Shown here: positions 8,050 through 16,864 of the stretch, one piece after another | Layout of the letters: every line of letters begins with the position of its first letter | Position numbering within the stretch: position 1 is the stretch's first letter | Origin: Lysobacter daejeonensis GH1-9 | GTDB taxonomy: Bacteria > Pseudomonadota > Gammaproteobacteria > Xanthomonadales > Xanthomonadaceae | DNA: 64,000 nucleotides | Direction: 5' to 3' | Assembly: GCF_000768355.1 (NCBI RefSeq) | Contig: NZ_AVPU01000011.1 | Location: 1 to 64,000, forward strand | The notes under the pieces: model-generated | What the model was told of the DNA's origin: nothing | Databases searched by the model: none | The model's input: the letters and a program-made list of their open reading frames with translations, nothing else | Translations under genes and position numbers: made by a program

Positions 8050-9666
8050 TCAGGCACGCCGGGCGATCGCCGGCCCCTGCAGGCGCAGGCGGAAGCATGC
8101 GCCTCCTCCTGGCACCGGGACGTAGTCGAGGCTGGCCTGGTTGGCCCGGCACAGCTCGCGGGCGATGTAGAGCCCCAACCCCGTACCGTGACTGGAGGTG
8201 GTGAAGAAGGGGCGGAAAAGGTTGTTCTGCACCCGCTCCGGGATGCCGGGGCCGCGGTCCAGCACTTCAATCAGTGGCTGCCCGCTGCCGTCGTCGGCCA
8301 CGCGCACGTTCACGCGGGCCGGCTCGCCGGGCATGCGGCCATAGGTAAGGGCGTTGTAGACCAGCACGGTCAGCACTTGCTGCAGTTGGCGCGGGTCGAT
8401 CAGCCCGGGGGTCGTGCCCTTGGGAGTCAGGGCCTGCAGCGTGTCCCCTTCCAGAGGGTGGCCTTGGCGGTAGTCCTCCACGAACTGCCGCACCAGCTCG
8501 CCCAGATCCACGTGCTCAGGTTTCGCGTGCTCGCGCCGGGCGAGGCCCAGCACGTTTTCCACGATGCCATTCATCCGCGAGCCCTGTTGGCGGATGATTT
8601 CCAGCAGGCGACGGTCGGCCGTGGGGATGTCGGGCGACTCCTCCAGCAACTGCACCGCGTAGTTGATGGCGGCCAGCGGGTTGCGGATCTCGTGGGCCAG
8701 GCTGGCCGAGAAGCGGCCGAGCGTGGCCAGGGTCAGCGATTCGGCCCGGCGGGCGGCCAGCGCGGTGTCGTCGAGGAAGATCAACACCTGGTCGCTGTTG
8801 GCCAGCAGCCGGGTGAAGCGCGGCACCACCTCGGGTTGGTCCGGGGCGATGAGCATGGGGCTGCTTTCCGTGTCGCCGGCCCGCCACTGCTTCAGGCGAC
8901 GGGCAAGTTCGGGCATGGCCAGGCCGAGGTGGCGGACGCCGTGCGCGTCGGCGTCGCCTGCATCGCCCATCAGCAGCGAGGCGGCCTCGTTGGCCAGGCG
9001 GATGTTGTCCTGGCCGTCCACCAGCAGCACGCCGGTGCGCATGCGGCGGATGATCAGCTCATTCACCTCGGTCAGTTGCGCCGCTTCCGCACCACGGCTT
9101 TCGGCAAGGCTGTAGCCCTCGCGCAACTGCCGGCCCAGGGTGCTGGTAAGGCCTGCCAGCGCCAGATAGGCGGTCGACGTGAAGATCAATTGCCCGAGGG
9201 TCAGGCTGGTCGCATCGTCGACCACGCGGCTCCATGCCAGCTCACCCGCCAACCCTGCGGCGGCCAGCCCGGCGACGGCCACCCCATAGCGCGTTCGCAG
9301 CAGCAATGCGGCCGCGCCCACGTTGAAGGCCAGCATCAGGGCAATGCTGGCACCACTGTGCGGCAGCGCGTGGATGGCGAGGATGCCCAGGCTCAGGTCG
9401 GCGGCCACGCCGACGACGGTGTGGACCCGGACGTCCCCGCGGTGCCCCAACAGGAACAACGTCACCGACACGAACAGGTAGGTCAGGGACAGGGCACGGG
9501 CGAATACGGGGTGGCGGGCGTCCCCGGCCAGTTCCGGAAGGGGGCCGAACAGCGCGAACACCAGCAGGGCCGCCTCGAACACCCGGTACAGGGTGAAGAA
9601 GTACAGCTCCCGGCGCAGGGCGCGGTCGGCGTCGGTGGCGTCGGGGGCGAGGTGGGGGAAGAGCAA
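8050..9666 (-). CDS. pilS: Sensor histidine kinase PilS
   Basis: Membrane histidine kinase that phosphorylates PilR. Six hydrophobic helices fill about residues 25-175, a PAS-like region spans about 195-300, the H-box is SLAHEIRNPLAA with His325, and the C-terminal ATPase domain has DRGPGIP and GTGLGLYIAREL. The frame stays open upstream to an ATG at 9852, but that would overlap sucC and add a non-family Pro/Arg-rich extension. I choose the TTG at 9666, which gives 538 residues, close to the usual PilS length, and starts the protein just before the first membrane helix. A GTG at 9735 is the alternative. A TATACT box at 9695-9700 (reverse strand) lies about 30 bases before the TTG and supports the shorter form. 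Confidence 0.88.
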   Translation of the reverse strand: MLFPHLAPDATDADRALRRELYFFTLYRVFEAALLVFALFGPLPELAGDARHPVFARALSLTYLFVSVTLFLLGHRGDVRVHTVVGVAADLSLGILAIHALPHSGASIALMLAFNVGAAALLLRTRYGVAVAGLAAAGLAGELAWSRVVDDATSLTLGQLIFTSTAYLALAGLTSTLGRQLREGYSLAESRGAEAAQLTEVNELIIRRMRTGVLLVDGQDNIRLANEAASLLMGDAGDADAHGVRHLGLAMPELARRLKQWRAGDTESSPMLIAPDQPEVVPRFTRLLANSDQVLIFLDDTALAARRAESLTLATLGRFSASLAHEIRNPLAAINYAVQLLEESPDIPTADRRLLEIIRQQGSRMNGIVENVLGLARREHAKPEHVDLGELVRQFVEDYRQGHPLEGDTLQALTPKGTTPGLIDPRQLQQVLTVLVYNALTYGRMPGEPARVNVRVADDGSGQPLIEVLDRGPGIPERVQNNLFRPFFTTSSHGTGLGLYIARELCRANQASLDYVPVPGGGACFRLRLQGPAIARRA

Positions 9667-9694
9667 GGGGCGGGTCCGGCGGGGTGTCGCGGCG

Positions 9695-9700
9695 AGTATA
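9695..9700 (-). promoter_or_regulatory. Candidate -10 box of pilS
   Basis: TATACT on the reverse strand, one mismatch from TATAAT, about 30 bases before the preferred pilS start. No good -35 hexamer is seen at the normal distance, so this is a weak call. Confidence 0.3.
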
Positions 9701-9747
9701 GGCGGTGGCCACGGGGCCGGCGGGGTGGCCCCCACCCAAGGTCGATT

Positions 9748-9776
9748 TTGCCCGGGGCGGCCCGATCGGCGACAAT
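9748..9776 (+). promoter_or_regulatory. Candidate sigma-70 promoter of sucCD
   Basis: TTGCCC (9748-9753) and GACAAT (9771-9776) are separated by exactly 17 bases in the divergent pilS-sucC gap. Transcription would begin about 68 bases before sucC. Consensus match is moderate (4/6 and 5/6). Confidence 0.45.
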
Positions 9777-9850
9777 GGCCGGCCCCATTGCCCGCGCGCC
9801 GGCCTGCCGGATGCCCCGCATGGGATGACTCCAACTCCCCTCGGTGACGC

Positions 9851-11017
9851 ATGAACTTTCACGAATACCAGGCAAAGCAACTCTTTGCCGACTACGGCAT
9901 CGCAGTGCCGGTCGGTGTGGTTGCCCGCACTCCCGACGAGGCTGTCGCAGCCGCCAAGACCATCCCCGGCGACCTGTGGGTGGTCAAGGCGCAGATCCAC
10001 GCCGGTGGCCGCGGCAAGGCCGGCGGCGTCAAGCTGGCGCGCTCGTATGACGACGTGAAGCAGTACGCCGCGGCGTTGCTGGGCACGAAGATGGCGACCT
10101 ACCAGACGGCCGGCGTCGAGCTGCCGATCGACTCGGTGCTGGTGTGCGAAGGCACCGACATCGCCAAGGAACTGTACCTGTCGGTGCTGGTGGACCGCGC
10201 CACGCGTTCGGTCACCTTCATCGCGTCGGCCGAAGGCGGCATGGACATCGAGCAGGTGGCCGCCGAGAAGCCGGAAGCCATCCAGACGCTGCACGTCAAC
10301 TACGTGCAGGGCCTGCAGCCGTTCGAGTGCCGCAACCTGGGCTTCGCCCTGGGCCTGGACGCCAAGCAGGTCGGCCAGCTGACCAAGATCATGCTGGGCC
10401 TGTACAAGCTCTTTAACGAGAAGGACCTGGCGCTGGTCGAGCTGAACCCGCTGGCGATCCTCACCAACGGCAACCTCGCGGTGCTGGACGGCAAGATCGA
10501 CTCCGACGACAACGCCTCGTTCCGCCATCCGGAACTGGTGGCGATGCGCGACATCCGCCAGGAAGACGAGACCGAGGTGCTGGCCAGCCAGCATGACCTC
10601 AACTACGTCACCATGGACGGCAACATCGGCTGCATGGTCAACGGCGCGGGCCTGGCGATGGCGACCATGGACGTCATCAAGCTCAACGGCGGCGAGCCGG
10701 CGAACTTCCTCGACGTGGGCGGCGGCGCGACCAAGGCGCGCGTGACCGAGGCCTTCAAGCTGATCCTGTCCAGCGACAAGGTGAAGGCGATCTTCGTCAA
10801 CATCTTCGGTGGCATCGTCCGCTGCGACATGATCGCCGAGGGCATCATCGCCGCGGTGAAGGAAGTGGACGTCAAGGTGCCGGTGATCGTGCGCCTCGAG
10901 GGCACGAACGTGGAAGCCGGCAAGGAGCTGCTGAAGAACTCCGGCCTGGCCATCACCCCGGCCGACGACATCAACGACGGCGCGAAGAAGGCCGTTGCGG
11001 CCGTCGCCGGCAAGTAA
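9851..11017 (+). CDS. sucC: Succinyl-CoA ligase, beta subunit
   Basis: A 388-residue beta subunit of succinyl-CoA synthetase, the TCA-cycle enzyme that converts succinyl-CoA to succinate with phosphorylation of a nucleoside diphosphate. The N-terminus is the family's [17 protein letters not shown]. An ATP-grasp domain follows ([15 protein letters not shown] near residues 40-55; VELNPLAI near 195), then a CoA-ligase domain ending in [15 protein letters not shown]. The length equals the usual value. sucD follows after 11 bases. The pair sits divergent from pilS, an order characteristic of Xanthomonadaceae. Confidence 0.98.
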   Translation: MNFHEYQAKQLFADYGIAVPVGVVARTPDEAVAAAKTIPGDLWVVKAQIHAGGRGKAGGVKLARSYDDVKQYAAALLGTKMATYQTAGVELPIDSVLVCEGTDIAKELYLSVLVDRATRSVTFIASAEGGMDIEQVAAEKPEAIQTLHVNYVQGLQPFECRNLGFALGLDAKQVGQLTKIMLGLYKLFNEKDLALVELNPLAILTNGNLAVLDGKIDSDDNASFRHPELVAMRDIRQEDETEVLASQHDLNYVTMDGNIGCMVNGAGLAMATMDVIKLNGGEPANFLDVGGGATKARVTEAFKLILSSDKVKAIFVNIFGGIVRCDMIAEGIIAAVKEVDVKVPVIVRLEGTNVEAGKELLKNSGLAITPADDINDGAKKAVAAVAGK

Positions 11018-11028
11018 GGAACGACACC

Positions 11029-11904
11029 ATGAGCGTTTTGATCAACAAGAACACCAAGGTGATCGTGCAGGGCTTCACCGGCTCGCAGGGCACCTTCCAC
11101 GCCGAGCAGATGCTCGACTATGGCACCCAGGTTGTGGGTGGCGTGACCCCGGGCAAGGGCGGCACCACCCACCTGGGCCTGCCGGTCTTCAACACCGTGG
11201 CCGACGCCGTCGCCGAGACCGGCGCCGATGCCTCGGTCATCTACGTGCCGCCGCCGTTCGCGGCCGACGCGATCATGGAAGCGGCCGACGCCGGCATCAA
11301 GGTGATCGTGTGCATCACCGAGGGCATTCCGGTGCTGGACATGCTGCGCGTGAAGAACGTGCTCAACGGCTACGACGACGTGGTGCTGGTCGGCCCCAAC
11401 TGCCCGGGCGTCATCACCCCGGGCGAGTGCAAGATCGGCATCATGCCGGGCCACATTCACATGCCGGGCAAGATCGGCATCGTGTCGCGCTCGGGCACGC
11501 TGACCTATGAAGCCGTGAAGCAGACCACCGACGTGGGCCTGGGCCAGTCGACCTGCATCGGTATTGGCGGCGACCCGATCAACGGCACCAACTTCATCGA
11601 CGCGCTGAAGTGGTTCCAGGACGACCCGCAGACCGAAGGCATCATCATGGTCGGCGAGATCGGCGGTTCGGCCGAGGAAGAAGCGGCCGAGTTCATCAGC
11701 CAGTACGTGACCAAGCCGGTCGTCGGCTTCATCGCCGGTGCCTCGGCGCCGAAGGGCAAGCGCATGGGCCACGCCGGTGCGATCGCCTCGGGCGGTTCGG
11801 GCACGGCCGAGGGCAAGTTCGCCGCGATGGAGAAGGCGGGCGTGACCACGGTGAAGTCGCCGGGCGACCTGGGTGCGGCGATCGCGAAGCGCCTGGCCAA
11901 GTAA
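11029..11904 (+). CDS. sucD: Succinyl-CoA ligase, alpha subunit
   Basis: A 291-residue alpha subunit that binds CoA and carries the phosphohistidine. It has the N-terminal Rossmann CoA-binding domain ([14 protein letters not shown]), the [10 protein letters not shown] segment, and the phosphohistidine loop [17 protein letters not shown] near residue 247. It is preceded by AAGGA about ten bases before the ATG and forms an operon with sucC. A strong intrinsic terminator follows at 11931-11954. Confidence 0.98.
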   Translation: MSVLINKNTKVIVQGFTGSQGTFHAEQMLDYGTQVVGGVTPGKGGTTHLGLPVFNTVADAVAETGADASVIYVPPPFAADAIMEAADAGIKVIVCITEGIPVLDMLRVKNVLNGYDDVVLVGPNCPGVITPGECKIGIMPGHIHMPGKIGIVSRSGTLTYEAVKQTTDVGLGQSTCIGIGGDPINGTNFIDALKWFQDDPQTEGIIMVGEIGGSAEEEAAEFISQYVTKPVVGFIAGASAPKGKRMGHAGAIASGGSGTAEGKFAAMEKAGVTTVKSPGDLGAAIAKRLAK

Positions 11905-11930
11905 TCGGTTGCGCTGATGTTGTCTGGGAA

Positions 11931-11954
11931 AGGCCACCTTCGGGTGGCCTTTTT
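11931..11954 (+). terminator. Intrinsic terminator of sucCD
   Basis: AGGCCACC (11931-11938), TTCG tetraloop, GGTGGCCT (11943-11950), then TTTT. A perfect 8-bp stem 27 bases after the sucD stop. Confidence 0.9.
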
Positions 11955-11969
11955 CATTGTCTTGCGGGC

Positions 11970-12082
11970 GGAGGTGGCCGATGGGCATGTTGCTCCAGCC
12001 CTCCGTCGCGGCATCCTGCCGCGAGTCGGGCCGCGGACCATCCATGGTCCGCTTTTTCGCAACATGCCCGTCGCCCACCTCC
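11970..12082 (+). repeat. Dispersed palindromic repeat, copy 1
   Basis: Arms of 24 bases at 11970-11993 and 12059-12082 are inverted repeats with two mismatches. Between them are two nested hairpins: CGCGGCA/TGCCGCG (12007-12023, loop TCC) and GCGGACCA/TGGTCCGC (12033-12052, loop TCCA), the latter followed by TTTTT. The reverse complement of 18478-18588 aligns along the full length, sharing CTCCGTCG, CATCCTG, CGAGTCG, GGCCGC and CCATCCATGG at the same spacing. It is therefore a mobile or REP-like family and not a gene-specific structure. The second hairpin with its T run could also terminate transcription. Confidence 0.8.
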
Positions 12083-12227
12083 CTCAAGGCGTGAGGGGTC
12101 CGTAGAAAGCAGGGACGGTTGCATTTCGGTGGTCATGCCCGCGGCCGCGGGCCATGAGGTCCACGCCCCATCTTGGGCCATCACCTCTATCATGGTTTCC
12201 TTGGAAGCAGGCAATACGGAGCGGATG

Positions 12228-13862
12228 ATGGGTAACCCCCTGCGGATCGCGATGGCGCAGTTCGACTTTCCGGTGGGCGCTGTGCAGCGCAATGCCGAGC
12301 GGATCGCGGAGATGATCGCCACCGCTCGCGATGAGTACGAGGCCGACGTCGTACTGTTCCCGGAGTTGGCGATCAGCGGTTATCCGCCGGAAGACCTGTT
12401 GCTGCGGCCTTCGTTCCTGGCCGAGTGCGATGCGGCAATCCAGCGTGTGGCGGCTGCGGCTAAAGGCATCGTGGCGGTGGTGGGCTGGCCTCAGGCGGCG
12501 GGTAGCGTGGTCTACAACGCCGCCAGTGTGCTGCGCGACGGCCGAGTCGAGCACACGTACCGCAAGCGCGAATTGCCCAACTACGCGGTATTCGACGAGC
12601 GACGCTACTTCGATGTAGATCCCGATCGCGAGGATTGCGTGTTCGAGGTCGATGGGGTGAAAGTCGGGCTTATCATCTGCGAAGACCTGTGGTTCGACGA
12701 GCCGATCGCGTCGACCGTACGGGCCGGGGCGCAGCTGCTGCTGGTGCCCAACGCCTCGCCGTTCGAGCGCGACAAGCACCTGCAGCGCGATGCGCTGATC
12801 GAGGAGCGTTCGCGCGACCACGGCATCGGTATTGCCTACCTCAATCTGGTGGGTGGGCAGGACGCGCTGGTGTTTGATGGCGCGTCAGTGGTGGCCGATG
12901 GTGACGGTGCGGTGCACCCGGCAGCTGCGGCCTTCACCGACCAATGGCTGGTGGTTGACTACGACGCGCAGGAACGCCGCTTTGCCGCCTGCCAGTGGCA
13001 GGAGGACGGCGACGAGAGCCGCGAGGCGCTGGCTTGGCGTGCGGTGGTTCGCGGCACGCGCGATTATTGCCACAAGAACGGCTTCACCAAGGTGTGGCTG
13101 GGCTTGTCCGGCGGCATCGACTCAGCGCTGGTGCTGGCCATTGCGGTGGATGCACTGGGGGCGGATAACGTCACCGCCGTGCGCCTGCCGTCGCGCTATA
13201 CCGCCGACATGTCCAACGACCTGGCCCTGGAGCAATGCCGCGAACAGGGCGTGCGCCTGCTGGACGTACCGATCGAGCAGCCGTTCCAGGGCCTTCTGGG
13301 CGCGCTGGCCGATGCGTTTGACGGGCGCGAGGTCGATGTGACCGAGGAGAATCTGCAGTCACGTTGCCGCGGCGCGATCATGATGGCGCTGACCAACAAG
13401 TTCGGCGGATTGCTGCTGACCACGGGCAACAAGAGCGAGTACGCGGTGGGTTACGCCACCATCTACGGTGACATGTGCGGTGGCTACGGGCCGATCAAGG
13501 ACTTGTACAAGACCGAGGTTTTCGCTCTGGCGCGCTGGCGCAACACGGTGGGCGATCCGGTGATTCCGATGGGCGTGATCACCCGTGCGCCCAGCGCGGA
13601 GCTGCGCGAGAACCAGAAGGACCAGGACTCGCTGCCGCCATACGACGTGCTGGATGCGATCCTGCTGCGCCACGTGGACCAGGAGCAGTCACGCGACGAG
13701 ATCGTGGCGGCGGGATTTGCCGCCGAGACGGTGGACCGCGTACTGAACCTGGTAAGGATCAGCGAGTGGAAGCGCCATCAGGCCGCGCCTGGGCCGAAGG
13801 TGTCGCGGCGGGCGTTTGGGCGTGAGCGGCGCTACCCGATCACGAACGGGTACCGAGCTTGA
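12228..13862 (+). CDS. nadE: Glutamine-dependent NAD+ synthase
   Basis: A 544-residue two-domain enzyme making NAD+ from deamido-NAD+ with glutamine as the ammonia source. The N-terminal nitrilase-type glutaminase domain has the Glu-Lys-Cys triad at E46 (FPELAISGYP), K113 (YRKRELPNY) and C151 (IICEDLWF). The C-terminal N-type PPase domain has the P-loop LSGGIDSAL near residue 298 and TTGNKSEYAVGY. I chose the ATG at 12228 because GGAG lies six bases upstream; an ATG at 12225 is directly adjacent. Monocistronic; it converges on bamD with a shared terminator between them. Confidence 0.96.
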   Translation: MGNPLRIAMAQFDFPVGAVQRNAERIAEMIATARDEYEADVVLFPELAISGYPPEDLLLRPSFLAECDAAIQRVAAAAKGIVAVVGWPQAAGSVVYNAASVLRDGRVEHTYRKRELPNYAVFDERRYFDVDPDREDCVFEVDGVKVGLIICEDLWFDEPIASTVRAGAQLLLVPNASPFERDKHLQRDALIEERSRDHGIGIAYLNLVGGQDALVFDGASVVADGDGAVHPAAAAFTDQWLVVDYDAQERRFAACQWQEDGDESREALAWRAVVRGTRDYCHKNGFTKVWLGLSGGIDSALVLAIAVDALGADNVTAVRLPSRYTADMSNDLALEQCREQGVRLLDVPIEQPFQGLLGALADAFDGREVDVTEENLQSRCRGAIMMALTNKFGGLLLTTGNKSEYAVGYATIYGDMCGGYGPIKDLYKTEVFALARWRNTVGDPVIPMGVITRAPSAELRENQKDQDSLPPYDVLDAILLRHVDQEQSRDEIVAAGFAAETVDRVLNLVRISEWKRHQAAPGPKVSRRAFGRERRYPITNGYRA

Positions 13863-13910
13863 GGACGTCTCGCGATCCGGCCTTGCCCGCGATGTCGAAA
13901 GCCTAGAAGC

Positions 13911-13937
13911 AACAACGCCGCACTAGGCGGCGTTGTT
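13911..13937. terminator. Bidirectional terminator nadE/bamD
   Basis: AACAACGCCGC (13911-13921) pairs perfectly with GCGGCGTTGTT (13927-13937) around a 5-base loop, between two convergent genes. T-rich ends on both strands suit bidirectional termination. Confidence 0.75.
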
Positions 13938-13960
13938 GGTTGGCGCGTTCAGGCGGCAAC

Positions 13961-14818
13961 TCAGTCCATATCCAGCGCGGACTTCTCACCCGCAAACGGA
14001 TTGAGCTTGCGCCAGTCGCCCGGATAGTCCGGCCACTTGCCGGCCAGGTACGGGTGGTTGGGGGCCTTCTCCTGCAGCGTGCGCTTGGCTTCGGCGGCGA
14101 GCGCCTCGTTGCCCAGCCCGGTGTAGGCCGCGGCCAGCGTGGCCACGGCGTCGTTTTCGTAGGTGCTCTGCGGGTAGGTTTCCAGCAGGTGTTTGGCGCG
14201 CGTGACCGAGGCGACGTACGCGGTGCGACGCAGGTAGTACAGCGCGACGTCCAGCTCGTGCCGCGCGAACAGGTCGCGCAGCTCGTTCATGCGCTTGCGC
14301 GCGTCCTCGGCGTAGCGGCTGTTGGGGTAGCGGTCGACGACGATGGAGAAGTCGTTGTGGGCCTGGTTGGGCGTGGCCAGGTCGCGGCGGCTGGCGTCCA
14401 GGCGCCATACGCGCTGCAGGAACACCGTGTCGCGGTTGGAGTTGGACAAGCCGCGCAGGTAGTACAGGTAGGCGATGTTGCGATGCGTGGGATAGGTGCG
14501 GATGAAGCGGTCGATGCTGCTGATCGCATCCTCGTGCTTGCCGGCCTTGAACTGGGCGTAGGCGGTTTCGATCAGGGCCTGCTCGGTGTACTCGCCATAC
14601 GGGTACTGGGCGACCAGACGCTTGTAGGTCTGCTCGGCCGAGGCCCAGTTGCCGTTCTTCATCGAGGTGTGGCCCTTGTCGTAGAGCTGCTCGACAGGTT
14701 GGCCCTCGTTGGCGTTCTCGTCCTTGAACATCTTGCCCATGCGGGCGCAGCCGGATCCGGCGACGGTGATGGCCAGCAGCAGGGCGGTGGTGCGCAACAG
14801 GGCGGAGCGTGGGGTCAT
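13961..14818 (-). CDS. bamD: Outer membrane assembly lipoprotein BamD
   Basis: A 285-residue lipoprotein of the BAM complex, which inserts beta-barrel proteins in the outer membrane. It starts with a lipoprotein signal ([18 protein letters not shown]) whose Cys would be acylated, followed by TPR-like helical repeats containing the ComL/BamD signatures [32 protein letters not shown] and [15 protein letters not shown]. The frame extends upstream to 14941, but the ATG at 14818 puts the signal peptide at the N-terminus; an ATG at 14827 is also possible. It is divergent from rluD, a pairing conserved in many gammaproteobacteria. Confidence 0.95.
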   Translation of the reverse strand: MTPRSALLRTTALLLAITVAGSGCARMGKMFKDENANEGQPVEQLYDKGHTSMKNGNWASAEQTYKRLVAQYPYGEYTEQALIETAYAQFKAGKHEDAISSIDRFIRTYPTHRNIAYLYYLRGLSNSNRDTVFLQRVWRLDASRRDLATPNQAHNDFSIVVDRYPNSRYAEDARKRMNELRDLFARHELDVALYYLRRTAYVASVTRAKHLLETYPQSTYENDAVATLAAAYTGLGNEALAAEAKRTLQEKAPNHPYLAGKWPDYPGDWRKLNPFAGEKSALDMD

Positions 14819-14909
14819 GGTCGGCATCGACGGGCGCTTGAGGCGTGAAGGGCCGATAATAGCAGTCCCTGCCCACCAGCCCCTTAACCGGGTGCGAGAG
14901 CCTGCCCAG

Positions 14910-15884
14910 ATGACCGAGGCCCCCCAGACCCTGACCGCCATCGTCCCGGACGAGGCTGCCGGCCGCCGTTTCGATGCGGTGCTGGCCGAGCTGTTCCCCG
15001 ACTACTCCCGCTCCCGCCTTTCGGCCTGGATCAAGTCGGGCGATGCGCGCCTGGACGGTGAGACCGCCCGCCCGCGCGACCCGGTGCGTGGCGGCGAGAC
15101 CGTCACCGTGACCGCCGTGCTGGAGGTGCAGACGCACTCCGAACCGGAGGACATCGCCCTGGACGTGCTGTACGAGGACGAGCACGTCATCGTCATCAAC
15201 AAGCCGGCCGGGCTGGTGGTGCACCCGGGCGCCGGCAATCCGGCCGGCACGCTGGTGAACGCGCTGCTGCACCGCGACCCGGCGCTGGCCAACCTGCCGC
15301 GCGCGGGCATCGTCCACCGCCTCGACAAGGACACCTCCGGCGTGATGGTGGTGGCGCGCACGTTGCCCGCGCACACCGCGCTGATCGAGCAACTGTCCGG
15401 GCGCCAGGTGCACCGCCAGTACCTGGCCGTGGTGGTGGGCGCGCTGGTATCCGGCGGCACCGCCAATGCACCGATCGATCGCCACCCGCGCGACCGTATC
15501 CGCATGGCCGTGCGTGAGGATGGCAAGGACGCGGTGACCCACTTCCGTCTGCGTGAGCGCTTCCGCGCGCACACGCTGCTGGAATGTCGCCTGGAGACGG
15601 GCCGCACCCACCAGATCCGCGTGCACATGGCACACCTCAAGCACCCGATCGTCGGCGATCCGTTGTACGGCGGTCCGCTGAAGCTGCCCAAGGGCGCAAC
15701 GCCGGAACTGGTGGAGGCGCTGCGCGGGTTCCGTCGCCAGGCGCTGCACGCCGAGACGCTGGAATTCGCACATCCGGCCACCGGCGAGCCGATCCGCTGC
15801 AGCGCGCCGATGCCGGCCGACATGCAGGCGCTGGTGAAGGTGCTGCATGATGATTCCAAGGCCGCCGCTGAAGCACGGCGCTGA
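14910..15884 (+). CDS. rluD: 23S rRNA pseudouridine synthase RluD
   Basis: A 324-residue enzyme that isomerises uridines in helix 69 of 23S rRNA. An N-terminal S4 RNA-binding domain ([26 protein letters not shown]) precedes the RluA-type catalytic domain with HRLDKDTSG and catalytic Asp139, and the [19 protein letters not shown] motif. Length fits RluD (326 in E. coli). The ATG at 14910 is chosen since upstream sequence overlaps the bamD leader. pgeF follows downstream as in most Proteobacteria. Confidence 0.96.
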   Translation: MTEAPQTLTAIVPDEAAGRRFDAVLAELFPDYSRSRLSAWIKSGDARLDGETARPRDPVRGGETVTVTAVLEVQTHSEPEDIALDVLYEDEHVIVINKPAGLVVHPGAGNPAGTLVNALLHRDPALANLPRAGIVHRLDKDTSGVMVVARTLPAHTALIEQLSGRQVHRQYLAVVVGALVSGGTANAPIDRHPRDRIRMAVREDGKDAVTHFRLRERFRAHTLLECRLETGRTHQIRVHMAHLKHPIVGDPLYGGPLKLPKGATPELVEALRGFRRQALHAETLEFAHPATGEPIRCSAPMPADMQALVKVLHDDSKAAAEARR

Positions 15885-15961
15885 CGCGACCTGCCGCGGG
15901 CGGCAGTGCGCGCGCCCCCGCAGTGCCGGCTTTCCCGCCCCTCCCTCGTGGTAGCTACGCC

Positions 15962-16816
15962 GTGACCGATCCCCTCGATCTGCCCAACATGCCGTGGATT
16001 CGCGCCGGGTGGCCGGCGCCGCGCGGCGTGCACGGGTTGACCACGCTGCGTCATGGACTGGGCGTGTCGAAGGTGCCGTTCGACACCTTCAACATGGGCA
16101 ACTGCACCGCGGTTGAGGGCGATGATCCGGCGGACGTGGCTCGCAACCGGGACTTGCTGGTGGAGCATGCGCGCTTGCCAGCGGAGCCCCGCTGGTTGCG
16201 GCAGGTGCATGGGGCCGGGGTGGTGCGGTTTGGCGGGGAAGCGGGCGTGCCGGCGGGCACCGCATCGCGCGAGACCGGATCGGGCTCGCAGGCCGGCAGC
16301 GACCCCATTGCGGCGGCGTCGCCGGAGGCGGACGCCTCGGTCACGTCGGACCCTGGCGTGGTGCTGGCGATCCTGACCGCCGACTGCCTGCCCGTGCTGT
16401 TCTGCGCCGACGACGGCAGCGAGGTGGCGGCGGCGCATGCCGGCTGGCGCGGGCTGGCCGATGGCGTGCTGGAGGCCACCGTGGCCGCGATGCGCACGCC
16501 GCCGGAGCGGATACGCGCCTGGCTCGGGCCGGCCGCTGGCCCGCAGCGCTATGAAATCGGCGTGGAGGTGTATGACGCCTTCGTGTCCCGGGACTGGGGC
16601 GCCGGCAGCGCTTTCACCAGTACCCGCGAGCACCACTGGCATGTGGACTTGTACGCGTTGGCCCGTCGACGCCTGGCGGCCGCGGGGATCGCTGCGGACC
16701 AGGTGACCGGTGGCGACCTGTGCACCCTCGCCGCGCCGGACCGCTTCTTCTCGCACCGCCGCGACAAGCGCACCGGGCGCATGGTGTCGCTGGTCTGGAT
16801 CGAACCCACTCGCTGA
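15962..16816 (+). CDS. pgeF: Peptidoglycan editing factor PgeF (YfiH/laccase-domain)
   Basis: A 284-residue member of the YfiH family, multicopper-like fold proteins that hydrolyse misplaced residues in muropeptide precursors and have purine nucleoside activity in some members. The conserved zinc or copper ligands are visible: RQVHGAGV (His), TADCLPVLF (Cys) and AAHAGWRGL (His). A low-complexity insert of about 30 residues (after GEAGVPAGTA) lies between the first His motif and the TADC motif, making the protein longer than usual. The start is uncertain: GTG 15923, GTG 15962 or ATG 15989, none with a strong ribosome site. It follows rluD by 77 bases. Confidence 0.88.
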   Translation: MTDPLDLPNMPWIRAGWPAPRGVHGLTTLRHGLGVSKVPFDTFNMGNCTAVEGDDPADVARNRDLLVEHARLPAEPRWLRQVHGAGVVRFGGEAGVPAGTASRETGSGSQAGSDPIAAASPEADASVTSDPGVVLAILTADCLPVLFCADDGSEVAAAHAGWRGLADGVLEATVAAMRTPPERIRAWLGPAAGPQRYEIGVEVYDAFVSRDWGAGSAFTSTREHHWHVDLYALARRRLAAAGIAADQVTGGDLCTLAAPDRFFSHRRDKRTGRMVSLVWIEPTR

Positions 16817-16864
16817 TCGCGGTGTATGGTTTTCCACCGGCCTGATGGCCTCAGGGACGTCCTT

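Larger units (their letters stand above)
11905..12227. other. Intergenic region sucD-nadE
   Basis: This 323-base stretch has no gene. It holds the sucCD terminator (11931-11954), a dispersed palindromic repeat copy (11970-12082) and the nadE leader. The nadE frame is open through it and back into sucD, but nothing family-like is encoded there. Confidence 0.7.

Noticed and set aside
9667-9852. Longer PilS N-terminus starting at 9852
   Set aside because: It would overlap sucC and adds a Pro/Arg-rich stretch absent from the family; the TTG at 9666 gives the normal length.
11610-12227. Longer NadE N-terminus running back into sucD
   Set aside because: It crosses the sucCD terminator and the palindromic repeat; GGAG before 12228 defines the start.
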